NCBI GenBank assembly: GCA_028703495.1
Contig: JAQVMT010000004.1
Location: forward strand, 1-42,478
Direction: 5' to 3'
DNA length: 42,478 bases
Source: Clostridia bacterium
GTDB taxonomy: Bacteria > Bacillota > Clostridia > Christensenellales > CAG-314
Made by a program: the position numbers and the translations under genes. Positions 23,929-32,255 of this stretch are shown here, one piece after another; the first letter of the stretch is position 1; every line of letters starts with the position of its first letter. The notes below the pieces were generated by a model. The model was not told the origin of the DNA and made no database searches. It saw only the letters and a program-made list of their open reading frames with translations.

Positions 23929-23934
23929 TTTACC

Positions 23935-24241
23935 GTCGTTGTGGCAAATGCAATTTATTTTGACGTGTTAATTTCTGCGTGAGGTGAAAATGCCATGACG
24001 TGAATGCGCCCGATGCGATATTTAGTGTTCTTATATCGCAGTATTTTGTATTGGCGCGAGCACTCCGAGGCTTGGAGTGAAATGAAACTTGGATAAGATT
24101 CATCGTGTGATGCGGGCTACGTGTATCTTGCCTTGGTCGTGTATTTCAATATACACTCCCTTCGGTCAAAGAGCCACCTGTTGCCCGCTTGGCGCGACTT
24201 TTTCCCAAGAAATTTTTTTGACGGAGGTCATGTATTTAAGA
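23935..24241 (+). other. Long structured leader of the cyclodeaminase gene
   Basis: About 300 nt separate promoter and gene. Visible pairings: CACTCC...GGAGTG (24061-24079), GTGTAT...ATACAC within 24130-24160, and a closing GCGGGC (24112) with GCCCGC (24183). No consensus of a known folate or other riboswitch was found. The open frame running through it has no ribosome binding site and is not counted as coding. Confidence 0.35.
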
Positions 24242-24859
24242 ATGGAGCTTAAAAATTTGAATTTGATTGAATTTTGCGATGAGGTATTCGCAGACAAGGC
24301 AGTTCCCGGCGGAGGAAGCGTTGCGGCGTACGCAGGTGCGTTGGGCGCGGGACTTGTGGGAATGGTCGGCAACATGATTTTGCGCAAGGCACTAAAGCGC
24401 GAAGTCAGAGAAGAGGAAGTCGAAAAAGTGGTAGATGCGACCTTCAAAGCCAAAAACCGTATGATCGAGCTTATCGATTTGGATGCAAAAGGCTTTGATT
24501 TCGTTATGGAGGCATACCGCTTGCCTAAAGATACCGAAGAACAGAAGGCTTTGAGAAAAGCCAGAGTTCAAGAGGGCTATAAGTATGCGATTATCGCACC
24601 CTTAGAAACCCTGAATCTTTCGTATGAGATACTCTGCCAAAGCAAAATCATCGTGGAAAAGTGCGGAAATTCCGCTTCGGACGTGCTTACGGGTATCAGA
24701 ATGTTGAGCAGTGCCATTTACGGAGCTATCTACAACGTAAAGATTAACTTGGCGGAGATTGCCGATCCCGATTACGTTCGCGATATGAACGCCGAGATTT
24801 TACCTATTGAAAAGGACTTCGTAAAGCTTGTATCCGAGCTTGCAGACGGCAGACTCTAA
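24242..24859 (+). CDS. Cyclodeaminase/cyclohydrolase family protein (FTCD_C)
   Basis: A 205-residue, mostly helical protein of the FTCD_C/FchA family, which acts on formimino- or methenyl-tetrahydrofolate. The hallmark PGGGSVAAYAGALGAGLVGMVGNM is at residues ~16-39, and the C-terminal NVKINLAEIADPDYV is also typical. Length equals stand-alone FchA proteins. The start is uncertain: GGAGG at 24223 is only 2 nt before an ATG at 24230 and 14 nt before the one at 24242; the latter gives the usual MELKNLNLIEFCDEV start. The next gene begins 4 nt after the stop, so they are cotranscribed. Methenyl-THF cyclohydrolase activity is the likeliest role. Confidence 0.85.
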   Translation: MELKNLNLIEFCDEVFADKAVPGGGSVAAYAGALGAGLVGMVGNMILRKALKREVREEEVEKVVDATFKAKNRMIELIDLDAKGFDFVMEAYRLPKDTEEQKALRKARVQEGYKYAIIAPLETLNLSYEILCQSKIIVEKCGNSASDVLTGIRMLSSAIYGAIYNVKINLAEIADPDYVRDMNAEILPIEKDFVKLVSELADGRL

Positions 24860-24863
24860 AAAG

Positions 24864-26126
24864 TTGAGTAAAGTCGAATTTTCACACCTTGCGCTCGCTC
24901 CTATGGCGGGATACACCGACAGAGGGCATCGTGCCCTTTGCGTCTATTACGGATGCGGACAAACGGTCACGGAAATGGTGTCGTTAAAGGCTTTGCTTTA
25001 CAAAAACACCAAGACCTACGACCTGTTGTGCCGTTATCCTGTCGAAAAAAAGACCGCCGTGCAGTTATTCGGAAATAGCGCGGAGGACTTTTTGCGTGTG
25101 GGCGAAATCGGATCGCTTGCAGGTTTTGACGTTATCGATATTAATATGGGCTGTCCGACGAGGAAGATTGTTTCCAACGGTGAAGGCTCCGCCTTAATGC
25201 AAAACATGCCCGAAGCCTCGAAAATTATACAAAACTGCTCCAAGCATCGAACGGTAACGGTAAAATTTCGAAAAGGCGTTGACGAACTGCACGACAATTG
25301 TGTCGAGTTCGCAAAAATGTGCGAGGATTCGGGCGCATCGGCAATTACCGTTCATTGTCGTTTTGCTTCGGATATGTACGCAGGAAAAGCCACTTGGGAT
25401 ACAATTGGCGAGGTCGTAAATGCGGTCAAAATTCCCGTCTATGCAAACGGCGACATTACATCGGCGAATGCGGAGTATGTATTGAATACCTATAAGCCTT
25501 ACGGTATCGCTGTCGGCAGATGCTCCTTGGGAAATCCACAGTTGTTCGCTCATTTAAAAAAGTTATTTCCACAAACGGCAAATGCCGATTCATCGTGCCA
25601 ACCACCGAGTATATGTAACCGACCCTCGAGTTTGTGTCACGAACAACCGAGTTTGTCCCACGAAGCTCCGAGTTCATGTTGCGAAGTCCCGAGCTTGTGT
25701 CACCAACCCTCGAGTTCATGTGATGAAGTGCCGAGTTCATGTCACGAAGTCCCGAGCTTGTGTCAAATTGCGCACAATTCGTGCCAAAATGATGAGGGTG
25801 GCATTGATCGGTATGCTTTTTCGGGCGATTGCGGGGAAATCGAGCGGCGGATTCGAATAACCGATGAATTTTCCGCATTTTTGTACGGCGGCATTACCGT
25901 AAATCCCGAGCGTGACGCGCTTTTCCAGTTAAGCAGCCTGTTGCATTTGGGCGACGTTGTGGCGGTCAACGAAATGCGGAAGCATCTTGCATACTATTTT
26001 GCAGGACAGCGCGGAGCACGCGAGTACACGGCGAGGGCGAACAGGGCAAAGAGCGTAATCGAAATCATCGAGATTATCGATTCCTTCTACAATTCCGATA
26101 GAGTTAAATTTTGTGTCGAAGGATAA
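24864..26126 (+). CDS. tRNA-dihydrouridine synthase with a Cys-rich repeat insertion
   Basis: A 420-residue flavoenzyme (DUS family, usually 310-340) that reduces uridines in tRNA D-loops. The TIM-barrel parts are clear: LALAPMAGYTDRGHR at the start, DINMGCPTRKI with the catalytic Cys, KFRKG, ITVHCR, PVYANGDI and GIAVGR. The C-terminal helical tRNA-binding part is normal (LLHLGDVVAVNEMRKHLAYYFAG). Between them, residues ~247-302 are eight 7-residue units of the type PSSLCHE, foreign to the family. A TTG at 24864, 4 nt after the preceding stop, fits the family N-terminus. A TTG at 24828 would overlap the upstream gene. There is no clear ribosome binding site, so translation is probably coupled. 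Confidence 0.87.
   Translation: MSKVEFSHLALAPMAGYTDRGHRALCVYYGCGQTVTEMVSLKALLYKNTKTYDLLCRYPVEKKTAVQLFGNSAEDFLRVGEIGSLAGFDVIDINMGCPTRKIVSNGEGSALMQNMPEASKIIQNCSKHRTVTVKFRKGVDELHDNCVEFAKMCEDSGASAITVHCRFASDMYAGKATWDTIGEVVNAVKIPVYANGDITSANAEYVLNTYKPYGIAVGRCSLGNPQLFAHLKKLFPQTANADSSCQPPSICNRPSSLCHEQPSLSHEAPSSCCEVPSLCHQPSSSCDEVPSSCHEVPSLCQIAHNSCQNDEGGIDRYAFSGDCGEIERRIRITDEFSAFLYGGITVNPERDALFQLSSLLHLGDVVAVNEMRKHLAYYFAGQRGAREYTARANRAKSVIEIIEIIDSFYNSDRVKFCVEG
25602..25769. repeat. Eight 21-bp tandem repeats inside the dihydrouridine synthase gene
   Basis: The consensus is about CCGAG(T/C)T(T/C)(A/G)TGTCACGAA, preceded by 3-4 variable bases, in perfect 21-bp register. It encodes X-P-S-(S/L)-x-C-H-E units. 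Units differ mainly at a few positions, and all three forward frames remain open through the array. Confidence 0.9.
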
Positions 26127-26489
26127 TACCACGGAAACGTTCGGCTCGGCGATTGTATTAACGGTTACTCTGCGGTAAATCCTTTGTGGTGCCGATGTTT
26201 GCGGAATTATTGAGGAGCGGTGGTGTACATGCTTTAAATTTTGGTTTTGCTATTGTGTTCGATGCTCTTATTGTATGGAGGCGGCGGCTTTGCGCATAAT
26301 TCAATGTCTGCAACTAAATAATCAATTAATAAATATACTATAAACTCGACCATAGTGAATGAAATCCAATCGATACGTTTTTACGGCGGATTTGGGGCTG
26401 TCGGGTGTTTATTCGGGGAATATATTGTATAATCGCCGCAAAAACACAATATATATGCGTATCCTTTTTTGTTGAAAAGGTCATTACGC

Positions 26490-26519
26490 TTGACAGTTAA
26501 GGCAAATATTTGTTATTAT
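26490..26519 (+). promoter_or_regulatory. ftsH promoter
   Basis: TTGACA (26490-26495), 18 bp, TATTAT (26514-26519). No gene or clear repeat is seen in the remaining gap 26127-26489. Confidence 0.75.
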
Positions 26520-26563
26520 ATTTTGTAGCGCATATGCGCAAGCTTACCTAAAGGAGAAAAGGT

Positions 26564-28579
26564 TTGAAAAGTTCGGCAGCAAAAGGCATAGTTGCTTTTA
26601 TTTTGATATTAATGTGCGTGGTCGGGGCTGTTTATTTCTTTAATGAATATAGCGGTACCGAGGTTACTTACGACAAGTTTTTGGATTACTTGTTGGAGGG
26701 AAAGTACGACAAGGTGACCGTCAACGGATACTATTCGGTAAAGGCGGAGTACAAGGAGGATGGCCGCGTGCTTAATCACGTCGCCAACATTCCCAATCGT
26801 GATATTTTCCGTGCGGACTATGACAAGTACCGCGAGATAATGGAAGGCGAGATTGCCAAGTACAAGGCAGTGTTAACGGATCCCGATCAGATCGATAATT
26901 ACATCGCAAACAAAGCGGCTCTCGAAAAGCTCGAGGCGTTGTACGACAAGGTTTTCGATCCTGATTTGATAAAATACGGCTCGATGAACACAAGCAGCGT
27001 TTGGGAGTACCTGATTTACGGCGTTTTCATTTTGGGTACGGTATTCTTGGTGATTTACGTTATCCGTCAAATCGGTAAGCAAAATCAACAGGGCGTGCAG
27101 TTTTCAAAGTCCAGAGCAAGAGTTTACCGCAAGGTAAGTGTGCGTTTTACCGACGTCGCGGGCTGTGACGAGGAAAAGGAAGAGCTTGTGGAGGTCGTGG
27201 ACTTCTTGAAAAACCCCAAGCGTTACGACGAAATCGGCGCAAGAATTCCCAAGGGCGTATTGCTTGTGGGACCTCCGGGAACAGGTAAAACGTTGTTGGC
27301 AAAGGCGGTTGCGGGTGAAGCGGGTGTGCCGTTCTTCAGCATTTCGGGATCGGACTTTGTGGAGATGTACGTCGGTGTCGGTGCAAGCAGAGTGCGTGAT
27401 TTGTTCGACCAAGCCAAGAGATCGTTGCCTTGTATCATATTTATCGACGAGATCGATGCCGTCGGCAGACAGCGTGGAGCCGGACTGGGCGGCGGACATG
27501 ACGAAAGAGAGCAAACGCTTAACCAAATCCTAATTGAAATGGACGGTTTCGAGGGCAATTTGGGTATAGTTATTATCGCGGCAACCAACAGACAGGATAT
27601 TTTGGATCCCGCTTTACTAAGGCCGGGTCGTTTCGACAGACAGGTCTATGTCGCTCCCCCCGATGTTAAGGGCAGAGAGGCAATTTTGAAAATTCACGCT
27701 CGCAATAAGCAGTTTACCACAGATGTAAGTTTTCAAACGGTTGCCAAGATAACGGCAGGTTTTACAGGCGCGGATTTGGAGAACCTATTGAACGAAGCCG
27801 CCATTTACGCCGTGAGAAACGGTCGCAAGCAGATAAATATGAACGACATAAACGAGGCTGTCAACAAGGTTACGATGGGACCGGCAAAGAAGTCGCGTTT
27901 GGTCACTCCTCGTGATAAGCGCATCACCGCATACCATGAGTCTGGACATGCCATTGTATGCTCGCTGTTGCCCGATTGCCCCGAGGTTCACGAGGTTACA
28001 ATAATTCCGCGCGGAAACGCAGGCGGTTTCACCTCTTTCAAGCTGGACAACGACGATATGTTTTTGAGCAAGAATCAACTGCTTAACAGAGTTGCTTTCG
28101 GACTTGGCGGACGCGCCGCAGAGGAAATTATTCTCGAAAGCTTTACCACGGGCGCAAGCAACGACATAAAGCAAGTCACGGCATACGCGCATAAGATGGT
28201 TGTCGAATGGGGTATGAGCGAGGAACTCGGACCTATTTACTTCGGCAGCGAGGGAGAGGTTTTCCTCGGAAAGACCTACCAAAACAGGCAAAGCTATTCC
28301 GAAGCCGTTGCGGCGATTATCGATAAAGAGGAATGTAAGATCGTGCGCGAGGGCTACCAAAAGGCGAAGGAGCTTTTGAACGCGAATATGCAGATTCTGC
28401 ACAACTTCGCAAAGGTTCTGCTCGAGGTGGAAACCATACACGAGGATTCGATAAAAATGCTTCTTAAGGGCGAGGATCCAAAACGCGTAATCGACACCGA
28501 GAATGCCGAAAACGCCGAAATTGTGCGCAGAAACGAATTGGAATTGCGCCAAAGCCAACGTGAAAGCGAGAAGAAGTAA
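26564..28579 (+). CDS. ftsH: ATP-dependent zinc metalloprotease FtsH
   Basis: A 671-residue hexameric membrane protease that degrades misfolded and regulatory membrane proteins. The first membrane helix is at ~8-26, an external domain follows, and the second helix is at ~146-167. The AAA module has Walker A GPPGTGKT, pore loop FVEMYVG, Walker B IIFIDEID and the second region of homology [20 protein letters not shown]. The protease site is HESGH with the downstream Asp ligand region. Start is a TTG with AAGGAG 7 nt upstream. The C-terminus is long and charged. It has its own promoter and shares a bidirectional terminator with upp. Confidence 0.96.
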   Translation: MKSSAAKGIVAFILILMCVVGAVYFFNEYSGTEVTYDKFLDYLLEGKYDKVTVNGYYSVKAEYKEDGRVLNHVANIPNRDIFRADYDKYREIMEGEIAKYKAVLTDPDQIDNYIANKAALEKLEALYDKVFDPDLIKYGSMNTSSVWEYLIYGVFILGTVFLVIYVIRQIGKQNQQGVQFSKSRARVYRKVSVRFTDVAGCDEEKEELVEVVDFLKNPKRYDEIGARIPKGVLLVGPPGTGKTLLAKAVAGEAGVPFFSISGSDFVEMYVGVGASRVRDLFDQAKRSLPCIIFIDEIDAVGRQRGAGLGGGHDEREQTLNQILIEMDGFEGNLGIVIIAATNRQDILDPALLRPGRFDRQVYVAPPDVKGREAILKIHARNKQFTTDVSFQTVAKITAGFTGADLENLLNEAAIYAVRNGRKQINMNDINEAVNKVTMGPAKKSRLVTPRDKRITAYHESGHAIVCSLLPDCPEVHEVTIIPRGNAGGFTSFKLDNDDMFLSKNQLLNRVAFGLGGRAAEEIILESFTTGASNDIKQVTAYAHKMVVEWGMSEELGPIYFGSEGEVFLGKTYQNRQSYSEAVAAIIDKEECKIVREGYQKAKELLNANMQILHNFAKVLLEVETIHEDSIKMLLKGEDPKRVIDTENAENAEIVRRNELELRQSQRESEKK

Positions 28580-28693
28580 TTTTCTTTGATTAATCAACGA
28601 TTGCTTCGAAGAATGCTTCGGATACGTGCAAGAAGGACATAACGGCAATATTTGAACGCGAATGCGTTGGATGCAGAAGGAACTAATACAAAA

Positions 28694-28728
28694 GCCTATA
28701 CAGTACCGGAAAATCGGATTGTATAGGC
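28694..28728. terminator. Bidirectional terminator between ftsH and upp
   Basis: AAAAGCCTATACA and TGTATAGGCTTTA form a 9-13-bp stem around a ~17-nt loop. It is also the third, most diverged copy of the upp tail repeat. Confidence 0.75.
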
Positions 28729-28776
28729 TTTATTCATGTATTGAATCGATGAAGCATTGTTGATACGAAACGGAGC

Positions 28777-28840
28777 TTCAAAAAGCAAGCTGTTTTGTAC
28801 CCGAAAAATCAGATTGGATTGGCTTTTTAAATGTATTGAC
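28777..28840 (-). repeat. Duplicated upp gene end (copy 2)
   Basis: Minus strand TTCGGGTACAAAACAGCTTG against TTCGGCACAAAATAGCTTG at the upp stop (84-bp period). The flanks also match (AATACATTTAAAAAGCC in one unit, AATACATGAATAAAGCC in the next). A third copy (CGATTTTCCGGTACTGTATAG) is inside the terminator at 28694-28728. Confidence 0.75.
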
Positions 28841-28874
28841 GCTGCCTTGTCCTATGGAACATCAGACAAGCAAG

Positions 28875-29504
28875 CTATTTTGTGCCGAATATTCTGTCGC
28901 CTGCATCGCCCAAGCCCGGCAAGATGTAGCCGTTTTCGTTCAATTCACGATCCATTGTGGCACAATAAATCTGAACGTCGGGGTGTGCGGTGTGGACGGC
29001 GTTAATGCCTTCGGGCGCGCAAATAATGTTCATCAGCTTGATGTGCGTGCAATTTCTTTCCTTCAAAAGCGCGATTGCGGCGTTTGCGCTTCCGCCTGTG
29101 GCAAGCATCGGATCGACGATAAGGCAAACCTTTTTGTCGATGTTTTCCGGCAGCTTGCAATAATACTCACGCGGCTCCAGTTTTTCGTGATCTCTGTAAA
29201 GTCCTATGTGTCCGACCTTTGCCATCGGAAAGTGCGACAAAATTCCCTCTACCATTCCCAGACCTGCCCTTAAGACGGGTATAATTGCGATACTGTTTTC
29301 GGTGACAACGCGTTGCACGCATTTTTCGAGCGGCGTTTCCACGATTTTTTCCACGGTCGGCATATCCCGAAATGCCTCGTATGCCATAAGCAGCGTTATC
29401 TCGGTAACCAATTCGCGAAACTGCTTGGTATCGGTATTTTTGTCCCTCAATAGTGCGACCTTGTGCGAAATAAGTGGGTGATTGAATATAGTAATGTTGC
29501 TCAT
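28875..29504 (-). CDS. upp: Uracil phosphoribosyltransferase
   Basis: A 209-residue salvage enzyme making UMP from uracil and PRPP. The PRPP-binding loop is LIVDPMLATGGSANAAI, and the C-terminal uracil-binding signature is NENGYILPGLGDAGDRIFGTK. Length is standard. TAGGAGAAAC precedes the ATG. The gene stands alone on the minus strand; dxs ends 273 bp away. Its 3' end is tandemly duplicated downstream. Confidence 0.96.
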   Translation of the reverse strand: MSNITIFNHPLISHKVALLRDKNTDTKQFRELVTEITLLMAYEAFRDMPTVEKIVETPLEKCVQRVVTENSIAIIPVLRAGLGMVEGILSHFPMAKVGHIGLYRDHEKLEPREYYCKLPENIDKKVCLIVDPMLATGGSANAAIALLKERNCTHIKLMNIICAPEGINAVHTAHPDVQIYCATMDRELNENGYILPGLGDAGDRIFGTK

Positions 29505-29602
29505 TTGTTTCTCCTATGTGTTGCACGTGGGTTTTTCGTGCGTAGTATAGTCTGTGTTTTTCCGTTGAGGCGCGCCTTTTATGGTGCAGTATTTACATAT
29601 TT

Positions 29603-29760
29603 GTCAAGGTAATTCCTGTTGCGGAATTCGGCGAGTTGCCATAACGTTGCCGTTATTGAAAAGGCTTAGAAATCCCTGCCTCGGTATTCGGCACGCAAGC
29701 CATCATGTTGCCGTTATTGTAAAAGGCTTAGAAATTCCTGACACGGTATTTAGCGTAGCG
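29603..29760. repeat. ~66-bp tandem repeat between upp and dxs
   Basis: GTTGCCGTTATTG(T)AAAAGGCTTAGAAAT(C/T)CCTG occurs twice, with preceding GG(A/T)ATTCGGC; a truncated third start GGTATTTAGCG reaches the end of dxs. No gene lies in 29505-29777. Confidence 0.75.
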
Positions 29761-29777
29761 TTTTGTGCGCGCTTTAA

Positions 29778-31682
29778 TTATTGATGAAGGGCGTTAATGA
29801 GTGACTTTAAGTCCAATCCGTTAAGCTCCAGCTGTTTTTCCACAGAGGCGTGCTCCGTGAATCCTTTTACGCACATTACGGTAACGTTCTTGCAGTAGGC
29901 GGCAACGGCTTGACCGAAACCACCGTCGTATACGTTTTCTTCCATAGTTATCACGCGCCGCCCGTCGAGCGAGTCGAGATAAGCAAGGTCCAAAGGCTTA
30001 ACGCAACGTGCGTTGACTACCTTGATGTCGGGTATGCGCTCTGCGGCTTCGAGTGCGGTTTTGACCATTCTCGCGCCCACGGCAAGCACAACCGTGCCAC
30101 TCCCGCTCCTTAAGGTCTGCCACCTTGTCGGGTCAAAGTCGAGATTCGCCCGACATGAGGTAGATACGACGTTATCTTGCATAATTGCCCCTTTATGCGG
30201 CTCAAACTGCATATTTGTGTGATTGTATTCGTTCGTGGTGGCTTGTGCTTCTCCGTTACGGCTTGAATTAAAGGGGCGCACTCCGTCCGAACAATTGTCC
30301 GTTTTGAACGAGTCTATGTTTGCCTGAAGGTTGCCGTTGGGGTAACGAATTGCGACGGGGCGATTTGCGCCCAAAGCGTACTCAATCATCGCGACCATCT
30401 CATTTGTGTTACACGGGGCAAGCAACGTCATATTGGGAATTGCTCCGAGATAGCTTAAATCGAAGGTGCCCTGATGTGTTTTGCCGTCGTTTCCCACAAG
30501 TCCGGATCTGTCCAAGCAAAAGACAATCGGCAGACTGTCGATGGCGACGTCTATGACAAGCTCGTCGAACGCTCGTTGCAAAAAGGTGGAATAAATGAAA
30601 ACGATGGGCTTTTTGCCGCCTCTTGCAAGTCCTGCCGCCGTAGTCACCGCAAGCTGCTCGGCGATGCCCACGTCTAAAATCCTGTCGGGATAAAGATTTA
30701 ACGCTTCGCCGAGTCCCGTACCCTCTGCCATAGCCGCGGTAATGGCAACAGCCTCGGGGTGTCTATCCAAAATGGCGGCAATATTTGATTTAACGGCGTT
30801 GGAAAATATGTTTTCCTGTGGGTCGGGAGAATAGCTGTGATACTTTGACGGACTGTTTTGAGCAGGGGCATAGCCCTTGCCCTTAACCGTTCTGACGTGC
30901 AGAATAACCGGTCGGTTTATTTCGGCAACCGCTTTGAGGGCATCGCAAAGCTTGACCTCGTCATGTCCGTCCTTGACGAAGACATACTTAAAGCCCAAGC
31001 AATCGAAGATGTTACTGCGCATAAAAACTCGTTTTGTAAAATTCTTGACCGATTTAAGGCGTTTATATACGAATTTGCCGAAGCGGTTGCGGTTCAAAAT
31101 ACTCTTAAGATTTGTTTTTGACGTGATATAACGCTTTGTGAGAGTTAACCGATTAAGCAATCGGTTGAAGGCCCCCACGCTTTTGCCGATGCTCATTCCG
31201 TTATCGTTAAGAATAATCAGCAGTTGTCCGTTGTAGTCGCCTGCGATGTTGAGTGCCTCCAACGCGGTTCCGTTGGAAACGGAAGCATCACCGATAACGC
31301 AAACGACCTTGCTGTTGTCCGTTCTCGCCAAAGCATAGCCCAAAGCAACGCCTATGCCACTACCGCTATGTCCGCCGCACTGCGCTTCGAAAGCATTGAC
31401 AGAGGGTGTGCAGAAGCCGCTTTCGCCGCCGTACTGCCTTAAGTTGTCCAGATTAACACCGTTAAGCAGCTTGAAAGCATAGCTTTGATGTCCGACGTCA
31501 AAGATGATTTTGTCCTTTTTCGCATTAAAGACCTCGACAAGCGCAACCGACAGCTCAACGACACCCAACGAACCGGAAAGGTGTCCGCCGTTGGTGCATA
31601 CCGCTTGAATAATTTTATCTCTGACTTCACGCGACCTTGCGCAAAGCCGTTCTTTGTCGTATGCGGATTTACTTGTTGCCAT
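29778..31682 (-). CDS. dxs: 1-deoxy-D-xylulose-5-phosphate synthase
   Basis: A 634-residue thiamine-diphosphate enzyme, the entry step of the MEP isoprenoid pathway (pyruvate + glyceraldehyde 3-phosphate). Motifs: GGHLSGSLGVVEL, FDVGHQSY, the ThDP motif beginning GDASVSNGTALEALN (more often GDG...TGGM), HVRTVKGKGYAPA, and the DXS-specific YSTFLQRAFDELVIDVA with DRSGLVGNDGKTHQGTFD. The C-terminal transketolase domain follows. About 65-70 Asn/Thr-rich residues between RYPNGN and WQTLRSG are not found in typical DXS. The ATG at 31682 has AAAAGGAG 10 nt upstream; a further ATG at 31724 has none. The usual first ~20 residues of DXS are missing. Confidence 0.93.
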   Translation of the reverse strand: MATSKSAYDKERLCARSREVRDKIIQAVCTNGGHLSGSLGVVELSVALVEVFNAKKDKIIFDVGHQSYAFKLLNGVNLDNLRQYGGESGFCTPSVNAFEAQCGGHSGSGIGVALGYALARTDNSKVVCVIGDASVSNGTALEALNIAGDYNGQLLIILNDNGMSIGKSVGAFNRLLNRLTLTKRYITSKTNLKSILNRNRFGKFVYKRLKSVKNFTKRVFMRSNIFDCLGFKYVFVKDGHDEVKLCDALKAVAEINRPVILHVRTVKGKGYAPAQNSPSKYHSYSPDPQENIFSNAVKSNIAAILDRHPEAVAITAAMAEGTGLGEALNLYPDRILDVGIAEQLAVTTAAGLARGGKKPIVFIYSTFLQRAFDELVIDVAIDSLPIVFCLDRSGLVGNDGKTHQGTFDLSYLGAIPNMTLLAPCNTNEMVAMIEYALGANRPVAIRYPNGNLQANIDSFKTDNCSDGVRPFNSSRNGEAQATTNEYNHTNMQFEPHKGAIMQDNVVSTSCRANLDFDPTRWQTLRSGSGTVVLAVGARMVKTALEAAERIPDIKVVNARCVKPLDLAYLDSLDGRRVITMEENVYDGGFGQAVAAYCKNVTVMCVKGFTEHASVEKQLELNGLDLKSLINALHQ

Positions 31683-31910
31683 CCGGACAAAACTCCTTTT
31701 ACACGCAACCTTTATTGCACGCATTTATGCGCCGCCGACGTGTTGTCATACCTACCTTTGCATGGTGCGCAGGTTATTTGTGTCGACGATGGATATTGGT
31801 TGATATGATTAAGTATACCACAAACTATGCAAATATGCTACGTTTTAGTAGGGTTTTCGGATTCTTGGACTGAAAAAACGGAGAGAAAGAATGTGCATAG
31901 GTGTTTTTGA

Positions 31911-31939
31911 TTGACAACGCAAATGCTATATGTTAAAAT
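31911..31939 (+). promoter_or_regulatory. Promoter of the Ca2+ ATPase leader
   Basis: TTGACA (31911-31916), 17 bp ending ATGT, TAAAAT (31934-31939). The start near 31946 gives a ~310-nt leader containing the repeat hairpins. Confidence 0.8.
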
Positions 31940-31965
31940 TACCCTCACTTTGTCGGGAGTAAAGA

Positions 31966-32165
31966 CCGATGTCTTTAAAAAGCTTACAATTAGGCAATGC
32001 GGTCTGTCGTTCAACACGTTGAGAAAAAGATCGATGTCATAAAAAACTTGGTTTTATGAAATGCGGTCTGTCGTTCAACACGTTGAGGCAAAATTCGATG
32101 TCTTTAAAAAGCTTACAATTAGGCAATGCGGACTTTCATTCAACTCGTTGAGAAAAAGTCCGATG
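31966..32165 (+). repeat. Three ~65-bp hairpin-forming tandem units in the leader of the P-type ATPase gene
   Basis: Units begin CGATG at 31966, 32031, 32095 and 32160 (partial). Each has an inner stem TTCAA-C(A/T)CG-TTGAG and an outer stem. In unit 1 the outer stem is CGGTCT with AGATCG (32000/32033); in unit 3 it is CGGACTT with AAGTCCG (32129/32162). The fourth pair changes from T-A to A-T, a compensatory change. Unit 2 pairs less well. Units 1 and 3 share TTTAAAAAGCTTACAATTAG while unit 2 differs. Confidence 0.7.
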
Positions 32166-32175
32166 CAAAAAAACT

Positions 32176-32197
32176 GAAATTAGAAACTAGTTAGTAT
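32176..32197 (+). promoter_or_regulatory. Dispersed motif, copy 3 (diverged)
   Basis: GAAAT-TAGAAACTAGTTAGTAT, ~60 nt before the P-type ATPase ATG; compare 2727, 22194 and 37023. Confidence 0.3.
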
Positions 32198-32255
32198 TAG
32201 TATGATTTATACGTTGCCGTGCAAAGCATTTGTGCGGCGTTGTTAACGAGGTAAT

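Noticed and set aside
24089-24241. N-terminal extension of the cyclodeaminase (about 50 codons)
   Set aside because: It reads through a structured leader with no start signal and is not part of the family; the family start is at 24242 or 24230.
25456-25878. Frames on both strands through the 21-bp repeats
   Set aside because: A 21-bp repeat without stops is open in several frames; only the DUS frame continues into conserved domains.
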